Source of the DNA: CAYJEO01 sp964369355
GTDB lineage: Bacteria; Bacillota_I; Bacilli_A; RF39; UBA660
NCBI GenBank assembly: GCA_964369355.1
Contig: CAYJEO010000038.1
Coordinates: forward strand, 1 to 7,604
DNA: 7,604 nucleotides
Direction of reading: 5' to 3'
The position numbers were made by a program, and so were the translations under genes. The notes beneath the pieces are model-generated. The model had not been told where the DNA came from, searched no databases, and worked only from the letters and a program-made list of their open reading frames with translations. Positions 1 through 6,818 of this stretch are shown here, piece by piece (position 1 is the stretch's first letter; each line of letters opens with the position of its first letter).

Positions 1-32
1 TCAAATAAAAAAAGATTAATAAATTAATCTTT
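1..32 (-). terminator. Intrinsic terminator of the polymerase-tex unit
   Basis: Positions 11-19 and 24-32 form a perfect 9-bp inverted repeat around a 4-nt loop. Read on the minus strand, the stem is followed by a T-rich run (13 down to 1, broken by one A and closing TTTGA). The tex stop codon (24-26) lies inside the first arm. The stem has only one G-C pair, so it is weak, but its shape and place fit a rho-independent terminator. The window edge is too close to exclude a further gene in the same unit. Confidence 0.6.
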
Positions 33-2168
33 AATTAAAGATAAACTAACCTTATCTTTTTCAATAAATAATTCAACTACATAACAAGTAACAATATCTC
101 CCACACTTAAAACTTCACTTGGATGTTTAATGTAATGATTGCATAACTTTGATATGTGTGCTAAACCATCATTGTGTAGGCCAATATCAATAAAAGCGCC
201 AAAATCAACAACATTACGTACAGTACCTTGTAACTCATCCCCTACTTTTAAATCTTTAATATCTAAAACATCTGATTTAAGAATCGGTTTAGGCATTTCA
301 TCCCTTGGATCTCTATTAGGTTTTTGTAATGATTTAATAATATCTTCTAATGTGTATTTATCTATGTTTAACTTTAATACATATTCATCAATATTTATAT
401 TATCTAATTTTTCAATTAATTTAGTAGTACCTAAATCATTAATAGTTAAATCTAAACTATTTAGTAAACTTAGAGTAACATCATAACTTTCAGGATGAAT
501 ATCAGTTTGATCTAAAATATTATTACCATCAACTATTCTTAAAAAACCAATAGCTTGTTCATAAACTTTATCACTTAATAATTTCTTTTTCTTTAATTCT
601 TCTCTTGATAAAATCTTACCTTTTGTATCTCTATAAGCAATAATTTTTTCGATATTTTTCTTAGTAATACCAGAAACATATTTAAGTAACGAAGGTGAAG
701 CTGTATTTATATTTACCCCTACACTATTAACAGTTTTAGAAACAACAAAATCAAGTGACTCAGTTAATTGTTTATTAGAAACATCATGTTGATATAAACC
801 GACTCCAATACTTTCAGGATTTATTTTAACTAATTCTGATAAAGGATCTTGCAATCTTCTACCAATAGAAATAGCACTTCTTTTTTCGACCGTTAAATCA
901 GGAAACTCTTCTATTGCTATTTTAGAAGCACTATAAACACTTGCTCCTGCTTCTGATACAATTATATACTCAACTTTTTTATCTAACTCTTTTAATACTT
1001 TTGCTACAAATATTTCACTTTCTCTTGAAGCTGTTCCATTACCTATTGCAATAATATCTACATTATATTTATTAATTAATTCAATTAATTTATTTTTAGA
1101 TCCTTCATAGTCTAATTTTGGTTCTGTTGGATATATAACACATACTTCTAATTTTTTACCTGTTGAATCTATTACTGCTAATTTACACCCAGTTCTAAAA
1201 GCAGGGTCAAAACCTATTACTGTTTTATCTTTCATAGGTGGTGTTAATAATAAACTTTCTAAATTTTTACCAAAGTTTTCAATAGCAGATATTTCTGCTT
1301 TCTCTTTTAATTCACTTCTTATTTCTCTTTCAATAGAAGGTTTTATTAATCTTTTATAAGAATCTTTAATAGCATCTATTATATATTCATTTACAAAAGA
1401 TTCTGATTTTATTAATTTATCTGTTAAATAAGATAATATTATTTTTTCATCAATATCAATAGAAATATTTAATACTTTTAATGATTCTGCTCTATTTAAT
1501 GCTAATACTCTATGTGGTTTAATATATTTAACTGCTTCTTTGTAATCATAATACATTTCAAAAGTTTTAGATTCATCTTTAGCCTCTTTTTTTAACTTAG
1601 AGGTAATAGTACCATTAATGATTGTGTTTGTTCTTATATATTTACGATATGCTGCATTATCACTAATAAGTTCTGCAATTATATATTTAGCACCTGTTAA
1701 AGCTTCTTCTATAGATTCCACTTTATCATTTAAAAATTTAGCACATAAGGTATTAATGTCACCTTCTTTAGGTAGAGATAAAATCATTTTAGCTAAAGGT
1801 TCTAATCCTTTTGCTATTGCTTCTGTTGCTTTTGTTTTCTTTTTTTCTTTATAAGGTCTATATAAATCTTCTACTTCAACTAATTTAGTTGCATTCATTA
1901 TTTTATTTTTTAAGTCTTCTGTTAATAACTCTTTTTCATCTATTAATCTAATAACATCTTCTTTTCTTTTTAAAAGATTTACTTGATATGTATATACTTC
2001 ACTTATTTGTCTAATAACTTCTTCATCTAAAGAAGATGTAGCTTCTTTTCTATAACGCGCTATAAAAGGTATAGTATTTCCTTCTTCTAATAATTTTAAA
2101 ACAGCATTAGTTTGTGTTTCTTTTATGTTTAGTTGTTTTGATATTTCTGTAATTATTTGTTTATTCAT
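24..2168 (-). CDS. tex: Tex family S1 RNA-binding protein
   Basis: Complete 714-residue Tex protein, the usual size in Firmicutes. Tex is a cytoplasmic nucleic-acid-binding protein related to eukaryotic Spt6 and linked to transcription and RNA handling; its exact task is unsettled. Domains in order: an N-terminal helical region with the family signature IPFIARYRKEA (33-43); a YqgF/RNase H-like fold from about 316 (VIGFDPAFRTGCK, then IGNGTASRE and VSEAGASVYSAS); a helix-hairpin-helix region starting near SVGVNINTAS (482-491); and a C-terminal S1 domain (about 643-713, with VVDFGAFIDIG and GLAHIS). The ATG is preceded by AGGAG at 2179-2175, 6 nt away. That site overlaps the TAG stop of the upstream polymerase gene, so the two are probably translationally coupled. 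The protein ends right after the S1 domain, without the basic tail of longer homologues such as that of E. coli. Confidence 0.96.
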   Translation of the reverse strand: MNKQIITEISKQLNIKETQTNAVLKLLEEGNTIPFIARYRKEATSSLDEEVIRQISEVYTYQVNLLKRKEDVIRLIDEKELLTEDLKNKIMNATKLVEVEDLYRPYKEKKKTKATEAIAKGLEPLAKMILSLPKEGDINTLCAKFLNDKVESIEEALTGAKYIIAELISDNAAYRKYIRTNTIINGTITSKLKKEAKDESKTFEMYYDYKEAVKYIKPHRVLALNRAESLKVLNISIDIDEKIILSYLTDKLIKSESFVNEYIIDAIKDSYKRLIKPSIEREIRSELKEKAEISAIENFGKNLESLLLTPPMKDKTVIGFDPAFRTGCKLAVIDSTGKKLEVCVIYPTEPKLDYEGSKNKLIELINKYNVDIIAIGNGTASRESEIFVAKVLKELDKKVEYIIVSEAGASVYSASKIAIEEFPDLTVEKRSAISIGRRLQDPLSELVKINPESIGVGLYQHDVSNKQLTESLDFVVSKTVNSVGVNINTASPSLLKYVSGITKKNIEKIIAYRDTKGKILSREELKKKKLLSDKVYEQAIGFLRIVDGNNILDQTDIHPESYDVTLSLLNSLDLTINDLGTTKLIEKLDNINIDEYVLKLNIDKYTLEDIIKSLQKPNRDPRDEMPKPILKSDVLDIKDLKVGDELQGTVRNVVDFGAFIDIGLHNDGLAHISKLCNHYIKHPSEVLSVGDIVTCYVVELFIEKDKVSLSLIKD

Positions 2169-2174
2169 ATTGCT

Positions 2175-2180
2175 CTCCTA
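2175..2180 (-). promoter_or_regulatory. Ribosome site of tex fused to the upstream stop codon
   Basis: On the minus strand the polymerase TAG stop (2180-2178) runs straight into the tex Shine-Dalgarno as TAGGAG, 6 nt before the tex ATG. A ribosome ending the first gene would sit on the start region of the second, the usual layout for coupled translation. Confidence 0.75.
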
Positions 2181-3386
2181 TTTTAATTTGTTTGGTAATT
2201 TTGTGTTTTTTAAACTTGCTTTATTTATTATTTTATTACCATATTTTTGTTTTAATTCATCCATTGTTTTGTCTAAAATGGTTGTATTCTTTTCTTCTTT
2301 GAAATCATCAAATAACGATACTTGATGATTATAGTTCTCGTGTAAGTTATCTAATCTAACACCTATTAGCCTAATCGGTTCATCTAGTGTCATTTCATTT
2401 AAGATTTTTTTTGCTACTTCAAATACTTCATCTGTTTTATTAGTAGCATTCTTTAATTTAATTTGATGTGATTTCCTTCTAAATTTATTATCTTTTAAAA
2501 CCACTACTACAACTGATGCATATTTGTTTAACTTTCTTAAACGTAGTGTTACTGCGTCTGATAATTGTAATATATATTTTATTAAATCTTCTTTTTTATA
2601 AATATCTGTTTCTAATGTGATTTCATGACCTATTCCTTTAGGATCTTGTTTAGATGAATCTACTATTGAGTTATCTATTCCTTTAGCCCTATTTATCATA
2701 TCCATAGCATGATTTTTAAAAACTTTTGATAATTTTATCGGATCTATGGTTGCTAAGTCTTTAATTGTATTAATACCTATTTGTTCTAATTTAGGAACTG
2801 TTTTTTTTCCAATACCATACAACTCTCCTATTTTTAAAGGATACATTTTTTCTATTATTTCATAGTCATATAATGTATGTATTTTATTTGGTTTAGTGAA
2901 ATCAGATGCCATTTTAGCACATAATTTATTATTAGCAATTCCTACATTTACAGTAAATCCTAAATTATCAAATATTTCTTTTTGTATTTTTTTAGCGAAC
3001 TCTAATTCGCATCCATATAGATTTTTTACTTTACCATAATCAATAAAACATTCATCAATACTTACTTGTTCAATATCAGGTGTATATTTTTCTAATAATT
3101 TTATAAAATCATCAGACATTTTAGAATATAGTTTATAATCACATGGATATCCTTTTAACGCTCTACATTTTTTTAATGCTTGAAATATAGGTTCACCTGT
3201 TACTACACCTTGTTTTTTAGCAGGAGTGGACTTTGCTAATACTATTCCGCTTCTTTTTTTAGGGTCCCCACAAATGATAGCATATGAATTTCTAATATCA
3301 TATTTAAAACCTTGTTTTAATAAATCAACTGCTGTCCAAGATAAAAAAGCATTGTTAACATCAATATGCATTATTATTCTATCCAT
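2178..3386 (-). CDS. Y-family DNA polymerase (Pol IV/UmuC-like)
   Basis: A 402-residue translesion polymerase of the DinB/UmuC superfamily, expected to copy damaged DNA with low fidelity. The catalytic acidic residues are all present: D9 in HIDVNNAF and D111-E112 in QVSIDECF. F14 lies where the Pol IV steric gate excludes ribonucleotides. Palm and fingers cover about 1-165, a helix-hairpin-helix (GIGKKT, 191-196) marks the thumb, and a little-finger domain covers about 250-345. QVSLF (355-359) followed by acidic residues is a textbook sliding-clamp-binding peptide. The N-terminal motif reads DVNNAFLSW rather than the DMDAFFASVE of classical DinB; this variant, as I recall, is seen in a group of Firmicutes Y-family enzymes, so no strict dinB name is given. 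The first ATG is chosen because AGGTGA (3396-3391) lies 4 nt upstream. It shares a unit with tex. Confidence 0.93.
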   Translation of the reverse strand: MDRIIMHIDVNNAFLSWTAVDLLKQGFKYDIRNSYAIICGDPKKRSGIVLAKSTPAKKQGVVTGEPIFQALKKCRALKGYPCDYKLYSKMSDDFIKLLEKYTPDIEQVSIDECFIDYGKVKNLYGCELEFAKKIQKEIFDNLGFTVNVGIANNKLCAKMASDFTKPNKIHTLYDYEIIEKMYPLKIGELYGIGKKTVPKLEQIGINTIKDLATIDPIKLSKVFKNHAMDMINRAKGIDNSIVDSSKQDPKGIGHEITLETDIYKKEDLIKYILQLSDAVTLRLRKLNKYASVVVVVLKDNKFRRKSHQIKLKNATNKTDEVFEVAKKILNEMTLDEPIRLIGVRLDNLHENYNHQVSLFDDFKEEKNTTILDKTMDELKQKYGNKIINKASLKNTKLPNKLK

Positions 3387-3401
3387 ATTATCACCTAATT
3401 A

Positions 3402-3407
3402 ATTATA
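3402..3407 (-). promoter_or_regulatory. Possible extended -10 for the polymerase-tex unit
   Basis: The minus strand reads TGGTATAAT, a perfect extended -10, between the upstream terminator and the polymerase start. No -35 match is found 17 nt upstream (ACTCTT). The predicted start of transcription near 3395 would leave a leader of only about 9 nt and cut into the AGGTGA ribosome site. It may be real with a near-leaderless transcript, or chance in AT-rich DNA; read-through from the gene upstream is the alternative. Confidence 0.35.
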
Positions 3408-3412
3408 CCATA

Positions 3413-3441
3413 ATAAATAAAAAAAAGAGTATTAAACTCTT
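3413..3441 (-). terminator. Intrinsic terminator after the ZIP-like gene
   Basis: On the minus strand, AAGAGT (3441-3436 region, as its complement) pairs with ACTCTT across a 5-nt loop, giving a 6-bp stem at 3425-3441. A run of eight T follows (3426-3419), then more A/T. The stem takes in part of the TAA stop (3442-3440) of the ZIP-like gene. It is short but has the correct terminator layout and separates the two minus-strand transcription units. Confidence 0.7.
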
Positions 3442-4183
3442 ATAAAAATATGGTAAATATAGTAATTATTACACCTGTTAATATTCCATATATTTTAGTT
3501 TTTATATCCTTTTCTTCTCTCAATCTAGGAGTAAGTTCAAATAATAGTATATAAACTAACATTCCTATAGTTACACTTATTAATAATCCAGAATTATAAG
3601 TTGTTAATATTGATTTAGATATAAATAGTATCAATGATCCTATTATAGTAGAACACCCAACTATAGTAGTTATAATTGTAGTTTTTTTATGATCTTTATA
3701 TTTTTCATTTAATGCTAGAGCAATCACTACTCCGATTGCAATATTTACTAAAGATACTTGCAGTCCGAAAGTAATACCTTCATAAATATTATCCAAAGTT
3801 TTATCATATATATGAAGACCTTCTATTATATTGTGTGATATTAAAGCTATTGCTGACATAACTCCTATATGAAAGAAATCTTCATGATTATGAATATAAT
3901 GATGTGGTATTATTTTATCTAATATTTTAATAAAATAAAAACCAGCTAAAGCAAACGCTAATATAACTATATAGTGGAATGGTTCTATTTTATATTTACC
4001 AATATATTTTAATGCTTCTGGTATTAATTCATTAAAAAGTAAAAATATAATTATTGTAAATTCTAAAGTTAAAACAAAGTTTAATAAATGTTTATTTTTT
4101 TCAAATTTAAATAAAACTATACAACTAAAGCCTAAAGTTAGTCCACTTACTAATGTAATTATTAATGCTATTATTTCATTCAT
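3440..4183 (-). CDS. ZIP-like metal transporter family membrane protein
   Basis: A 247-residue membrane protein with about eight hydrophobic helices, the ZIP layout. ZIP proteins bring divalent metals such as zinc, iron or manganese into the cytoplasm. Family marks: NELIPEA (51-57) at the end of helix 2, HNIIEG (117-122) in helix 4 matching the canonical HNxPEG, and FELTPR (215-220) in helix 7. A His-rich loop (H94, H95, H98, H100, H105) precedes helix 4. Helix 5 is odd: where the family has H/Q-N/D-x-P-E-G, this protein has V146-N147-I-A-I150-G, so the bridging glutamate is gone. It may carry a single metal site, have changed substrate, or act as a sensor; substrate is unknown. The start is set at the ATG ending at 4183, 5 nt after AGGTGA (4194-4189). 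A GTG three codons earlier lies inside that ribosome site and is rejected. It is the last gene of its unit. Confidence 0.82.
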   Translation of the reverse strand: MNEIIALIITLVSGLTLGFSCIVLFKFEKNKHLLNFVLTLEFTIIIFLLFNELIPEALKYIGKYKIEPFHYIVILAFALAGFYFIKILDKIIPHHYIHNHEDFFHIGVMSAIALISHNIIEGLHIYDKTLDNIYEGITFGLQVSLVNIAIGVVIALALNEKYKDHKKTTIITTIVGCSTIIGSLILFISKSILTTYNSGLLISVTIGMLVYILLFELTPRLREEKDIKTKIYGILTGVIITIFTIFL

Positions 4184-4213
4184 ACTATTCACCTACCATC
4201 ATTTTAACATATT

Positions 4214-4483
4214 TTATTTATTTGTGAAGTTATAATAATTAATTTCATCTATTTCTTGTGAAATTTTATCTAATATTTCATATTCATAGTCATCTAATTC
4301 ACTATTTAATAAATCATTTATTAAAAATTTTATTTCATCTTTCGTTTTTGTTTCATAATCTATATTAAACATTTTTAAAATTTCTAAGTTTTTACTTTGT
4401 ATGTATAAATCATTATTTAATTTAACATATGTATTTTTATTTATTTCAGATAACTGTTCTTCTACTAATTTGTCTATATCCAT
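4214..4483 (-). CDS. Small acidic protein of unknown function
   Basis: An 89-codon gene that I do not recognise. It is probably real: its ATG has an excellent ribosome site, AAGGAG (4495-4490), 6 nt upstream, and it sits between two genes of the same strand with gaps of about 30 nt. The product is rich in Asp and Glu (about 21 acidic against about 10 Lys, with no Arg, His, Cys or Trp) and looks mostly helical. There is no signal peptide or membrane segment, so it should be cytoplasmic. The second half has dense acidic stretches (SELDDYEYEILD). It is probably co-transcribed with the LCP and ZIP-like genes, but a hairpin at the end of the LCP gene may lower how much message reaches it. No role can be given. 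Confidence 0.8.
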   Translation of the reverse strand: MDIDKLVEEQLSEINKNTYVKLNNDLYIQSKNLEILKMFNIDYETKTKDEIKFLINDLLNSELDDYEYEILDKISQEIDEINYYNFTNK

Positions 4484-4495
4484 GCTTATCTCCTT

Positions 4496-4526
4496 AAATT
4501 AAAGAAGCAAAAGACTATTTTGCTTC
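4496..4526 (-). terminator. Hairpin over the LCP stop codon, possible leaky terminator
   Basis: Positions 4504-4512 and 4518-4526 form a perfect 9-bp stem around the 5-nt loop 4513-4517. The LCP stop codon (4517-4515) lies in the loop. On the minus strand the stem is followed by TTTAATTT, an interrupted T run, and then directly by the ribosome site of the next gene (4495-4490). No room remains for a separate promoter downstream, so this is best read as a partial terminator or a message-stabilising stem between the first and second genes of the unit. Confidence 0.5.
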
Positions 4527-6638
4527 ATAAGTAAATGTAATAGTATTATCAATTAATGAATAAAGTCCACCACTTTTAATACTTTGCTCTGTAATTATTG
4601 TTTCACTGTCTTCTAAAGTATCATCACCATCATAAATAATTTCTATACTATATGAATTATATTTACTAAACCAGTTTTTAACGAATTCTACAGTTTCACC
4701 TGTGAATGTTGGTATAGCACAAGATACTTCATCTTCATTTTCTTCTAACATACAGTTTAGCGGTTCTACTACTTTTGATTTTTCTACTACAGTAATTACC
4801 ATACCTTTATTTTTATCAATTGCATCTAAATCCATTTTATATCTTAAAGATTGTGAATGAACTTCTCCTACATCTTGAGTTGATTGATTTTCTTCAATGT
4901 ATTCTATTGTTAAGTTAATACCATATTTATTAGCAAAGTTTACTGCTACTGATTCTGCTTGTCCTACAAAATCTGGTAATAATACTAGAGTTGTCTCACT
5001 ATAAGTTCCTTGGCCTATCGTAGTTTCTACATAAGGTTGTTCTGCATTAAACGTAAATGTTTTAATAACTTCTTGTTCAATTAAACCTAAATTTATTTTC
5101 ATTGCTGTTGATACATCTGTAATACTACCTTGATATGGAACGAAATTATATAATTCTAATTGTGTCCCTTGACCATTATATGAACTATAATCATATATTC
5201 TAGAATCAAATCCTGATAACGCTAATCTTTGAATAGTTACTAATTGATCAATTGGAGCATCACTACTCATACTTATTACTTCCATACCTACATCATATAA
5301 AGAAAATATTTCTGATGTCTGTAAATTTGTTTCCATACTTATACTAATAACATCTAATACTTCTTGTAGTTTTTCTAAACTTGTAATTGTTTTGGCTTGT
5401 TCTAATAAAGCTGATATTATTAATTGTTGGTTTTCACCTCTAATAAAGTCATTACTTACATAGTCAGTCCATTCACTACTGCATTGATCAGGGTTTGGAT
5501 GTCTGTTTCTTGCTAAGGCTAAAGCTTGCTCTCCTGTTAATGTTTGAATTCCTTCTTCGACATAAACAGTATTTGCTCCCCATGTTCTATTGCTATCTTG
5601 CTCACAAAAACTATAAGGTACATCAACTGTTATCCCACCTAGTGTATCTACTAATTTTACTAGTCCTTTAAAGTTTATTTTTACATAATAATCTATATCT
5701 ATATCAGTAAAATTTTCAATTGTTTCAACCATACAATCTTCACCATACCAAGCAGCATGTGTTATTTTGTTTTTTCTTTCCCCTGAAAAACATGTAATTG
5801 GTACATATGTATCTCTTGGAATACTCATCATTGTAGTAGTTAAAGTATTTGGGTTTACTGTTAGTAATATTAATGAATCTCCATTAAAACTACTTTCTGC
5901 TATATTTTCTGTTTCTGAATCTACTCCCATTAATAAAATCGTAAATGGTTCTGTTAATGAAGCTACCTCAGTTGGTTTTGTAACAACTGTTTCAGTTTTA
6001 GTTACATGTATTTTTGTTTCAGTGTTTAAATTTTCATATCCTTCTACAGTTGCAAATAAAATTGAATAGTTAGTTGGTAAAAAAGCAGATTCTACTTCAC
6101 CCGTATATAAAGCTTCTAATAACGTTATATAACTATCATAATATCTAATTGTATTTTTATCTATCTTATATTCATCTATCATAGTTGTTGCTATTTGATA
6201 TCCTTCAACATTATTTTCATCTGATAACATTCCTATTTTGGTTGTTTCGTAGTTAATACTTTCTTTATCTACTAATGTTACTATACTAGTTGAATATGTT
6301 TTTTCAGTTGTTGTAATACTTGCTAATTTGTCATATGCTTTATATGCATTATATGTTACATATCCTATTGCTAAATTAAATAAAATATAAAACAAAATTA
6401 ATAGTATTAATTTTAACTTGTTTTGCCTAATTAGTTTTCTAAATGAATATACAAATAGGAATATTAAAAATAAAATCAATAATATAATCCCTATATATCT
6501 TAATGAGTTGGCCACTCCGTCTAGTTTTAGAACAAAAGATATTAATGTCCCACTTGTTACTAATGTTGTTATATATAATAAAGTTACTAATATAAATAAT
6601 GTTTTATTTTTAGTTACTCTTGCTATTATTTTTTTCAT
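4515..6638 (-). CDS. LCP-family envelope protein with extra domain and PASTA repeats
   Basis: A 707-residue protein of the LytR-CpsA-Psr family, whose members attach teichoic-acid-like or capsular glycopolymers to peptidoglycan outside the membrane. Layout: a basic N-terminus and three membrane helices (about 11-37, 47-65, 75-97; most LCP proteins have one), an extra extracellular domain (about 117-217) resembling a lobe of a solute-binding protein, the LCP domain (about 231-415), a linker region, and two PASTA-like repeats (about 553-620 and 641-706). LCP marks: LLMGVD (235-240), NGDSLILLTVNP with D254, SIPRDTYVP with R275-D276, the core near 319-341, ARNRH (R377, R379), and DFIRGENQQ (397-405). 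The usual RxxRQ is RxxNQ here, and about a dozen extra residues separate it from R379. All six cysteines are in the outside part. The ATG follows GGAGG (6649-6645) by 6 nt. It is first in its unit behind a sigma-A type promoter. Confidence 0.9.
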   Translation of the reverse strand: MKKIIARVTKNKTLFILVTLLYITTLVTSGTLISFVLKLDGVANSLRYIGIILLILFLIFLFVYSFRKLIRQNKLKLILLILFYILFNLAIGYVTYNAYKAYDKLASITTTEKTYSTSIVTLVDKESINYETTKIGMLSDENNVEGYQIATTMIDEYKIDKNTIRYYDSYITLLEALYTGEVESAFLPTNYSILFATVEGYENLNTETKIHVTKTETVVTKPTEVASLTEPFTILLMGVDSETENIAESSFNGDSLILLTVNPNTLTTTMMSIPRDTYVPITCFSGERKNKITHAAWYGEDCMVETIENFTDIDIDYYVKINFKGLVKLVDTLGGITVDVPYSFCEQDSNRTWGANTVYVEEGIQTLTGEQALALARNRHPNPDQCSSEWTDYVSNDFIRGENQQLIISALLEQAKTITSLEKLQEVLDVISISMETNLQTSEIFSLYDVGMEVISMSSDAPIDQLVTIQRLALSGFDSRIYDYSSYNGQGTQLELYNFVPYQGSITDVSTAMKINLGLIEQEVIKTFTFNAEQPYVETTIGQGTYSETTLVLLPDFVGQAESVAVNFANKYGINLTIEYIEENQSTQDVGEVHSQSLRYKMDLDAIDKNKGMVITVVEKSKVVEPLNCMLEENEDEVSCAIPTFTGETVEFVKNWFSKYNSYSIEIIYDGDDTLEDSETIITEQSIKSGGLYSLIDNTITFTYEAK

Positions 6639-6664
6639 GTACTACCTCCGAATATTACCTTATT

Positions 6665-6693
6665 ATTATATACTAATAAAATTTATTATTCAA
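6665..6693 (-). promoter_or_regulatory. Sigma-A type promoter of the LCP gene
   Basis: On the minus strand, -35 TTGAAT (6693-6688) and a perfect -10 TATAAT (6670-6665) are exactly 17 nt apart. Transcription would start near 6658, leaving a leader of about 20 nt that holds the GGAGG ribosome site. It should drive the LCP gene and, by read-through of the hairpin at 4504-4526, the two genes after it. Confidence 0.75.
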
Positions 6694-6718
6694 CGAACAT
6701 ATATTTACTTAACTATAC

Positions 6719-6749
6719 TTGACATTTTATTTATAGTATTACATATAAT
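6719..6749 (+). promoter_or_regulatory. Possible second upstream tRNA promoter
   Basis: A perfect TTGACA (6719-6724) is followed by a perfect TATAAT (6744-6749), but the spacer is 19 nt, longer than the preferred 17. It would add a weak, more distant promoter for the tRNA genes, with about 60 nt of leader. In DNA this AT-rich the -10 could be chance; the TTGACA is less easily explained that way. Confidence 0.35.
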
Positions 6750-6777
6750 ATAAATGTAAAATATTTTCAAAAAAATG

Positions 6778-6806
6778 TTGATATTATATTAAAAGTTTGC
6801 TATAAT
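6778..6806 (+). promoter_or_regulatory. Strong sigma-A type promoter of the tRNA pair
   Basis: TTGATA (6778-6783), a 17-nt spacer, and TATAAT (6801-6806) preceded by TGC, so the -10 is also of the extended type. Transcription would start near 6813, about 6 nt before the tRNA-Cys gene, a typical short leader for a stable RNA operon. Confidence 0.85.
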
Positions 6807-6818
6807 TTATTTACAGAT

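Noticed and set aside
139..486. Plus-strand open frame of 115 codons
   Set aside because: It lies wholly opposite the clearly coding Tex gene, has no convincing ribosome site, and its translation has no recognisable domain.
1618..2325. Two plus-strand open frames opposite tex and the polymerase gene
   Set aside because: They are complements of conserved protein sequence; their hydrophobic look comes from the AT-rich complement strand.
5767..6069. Plus-strand open frame of 100 codons
   Set aside because: It is antisense to the conserved LCP domain and has no own signals.
24..6638. Use of genetic code 4 (TGA as tryptophan), as in Mycoplasma
   Set aside because: The tryptophans seen are TGG and the full-length genes have no in-frame TGA, so the standard code fits. 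The absence of TGA stops is explained by few genes and low GC.
6418..6753. Plus-strand open frame with hydrophobic stretches
   Set aside because: It covers the complement of the LCP membrane helices, the LCP promoter and intergenic DNA; hydrophobicity is expected from AT-rich sequence, and no ribosome site is seen.
6729..6755. Inverted repeat ATTTATA...TATAAAT in the intergenic region
   Set aside because: It is made only of A and T and lies in DNA that is nearly all A/T, so it is easily due to chance; it also overlaps a possible promoter.
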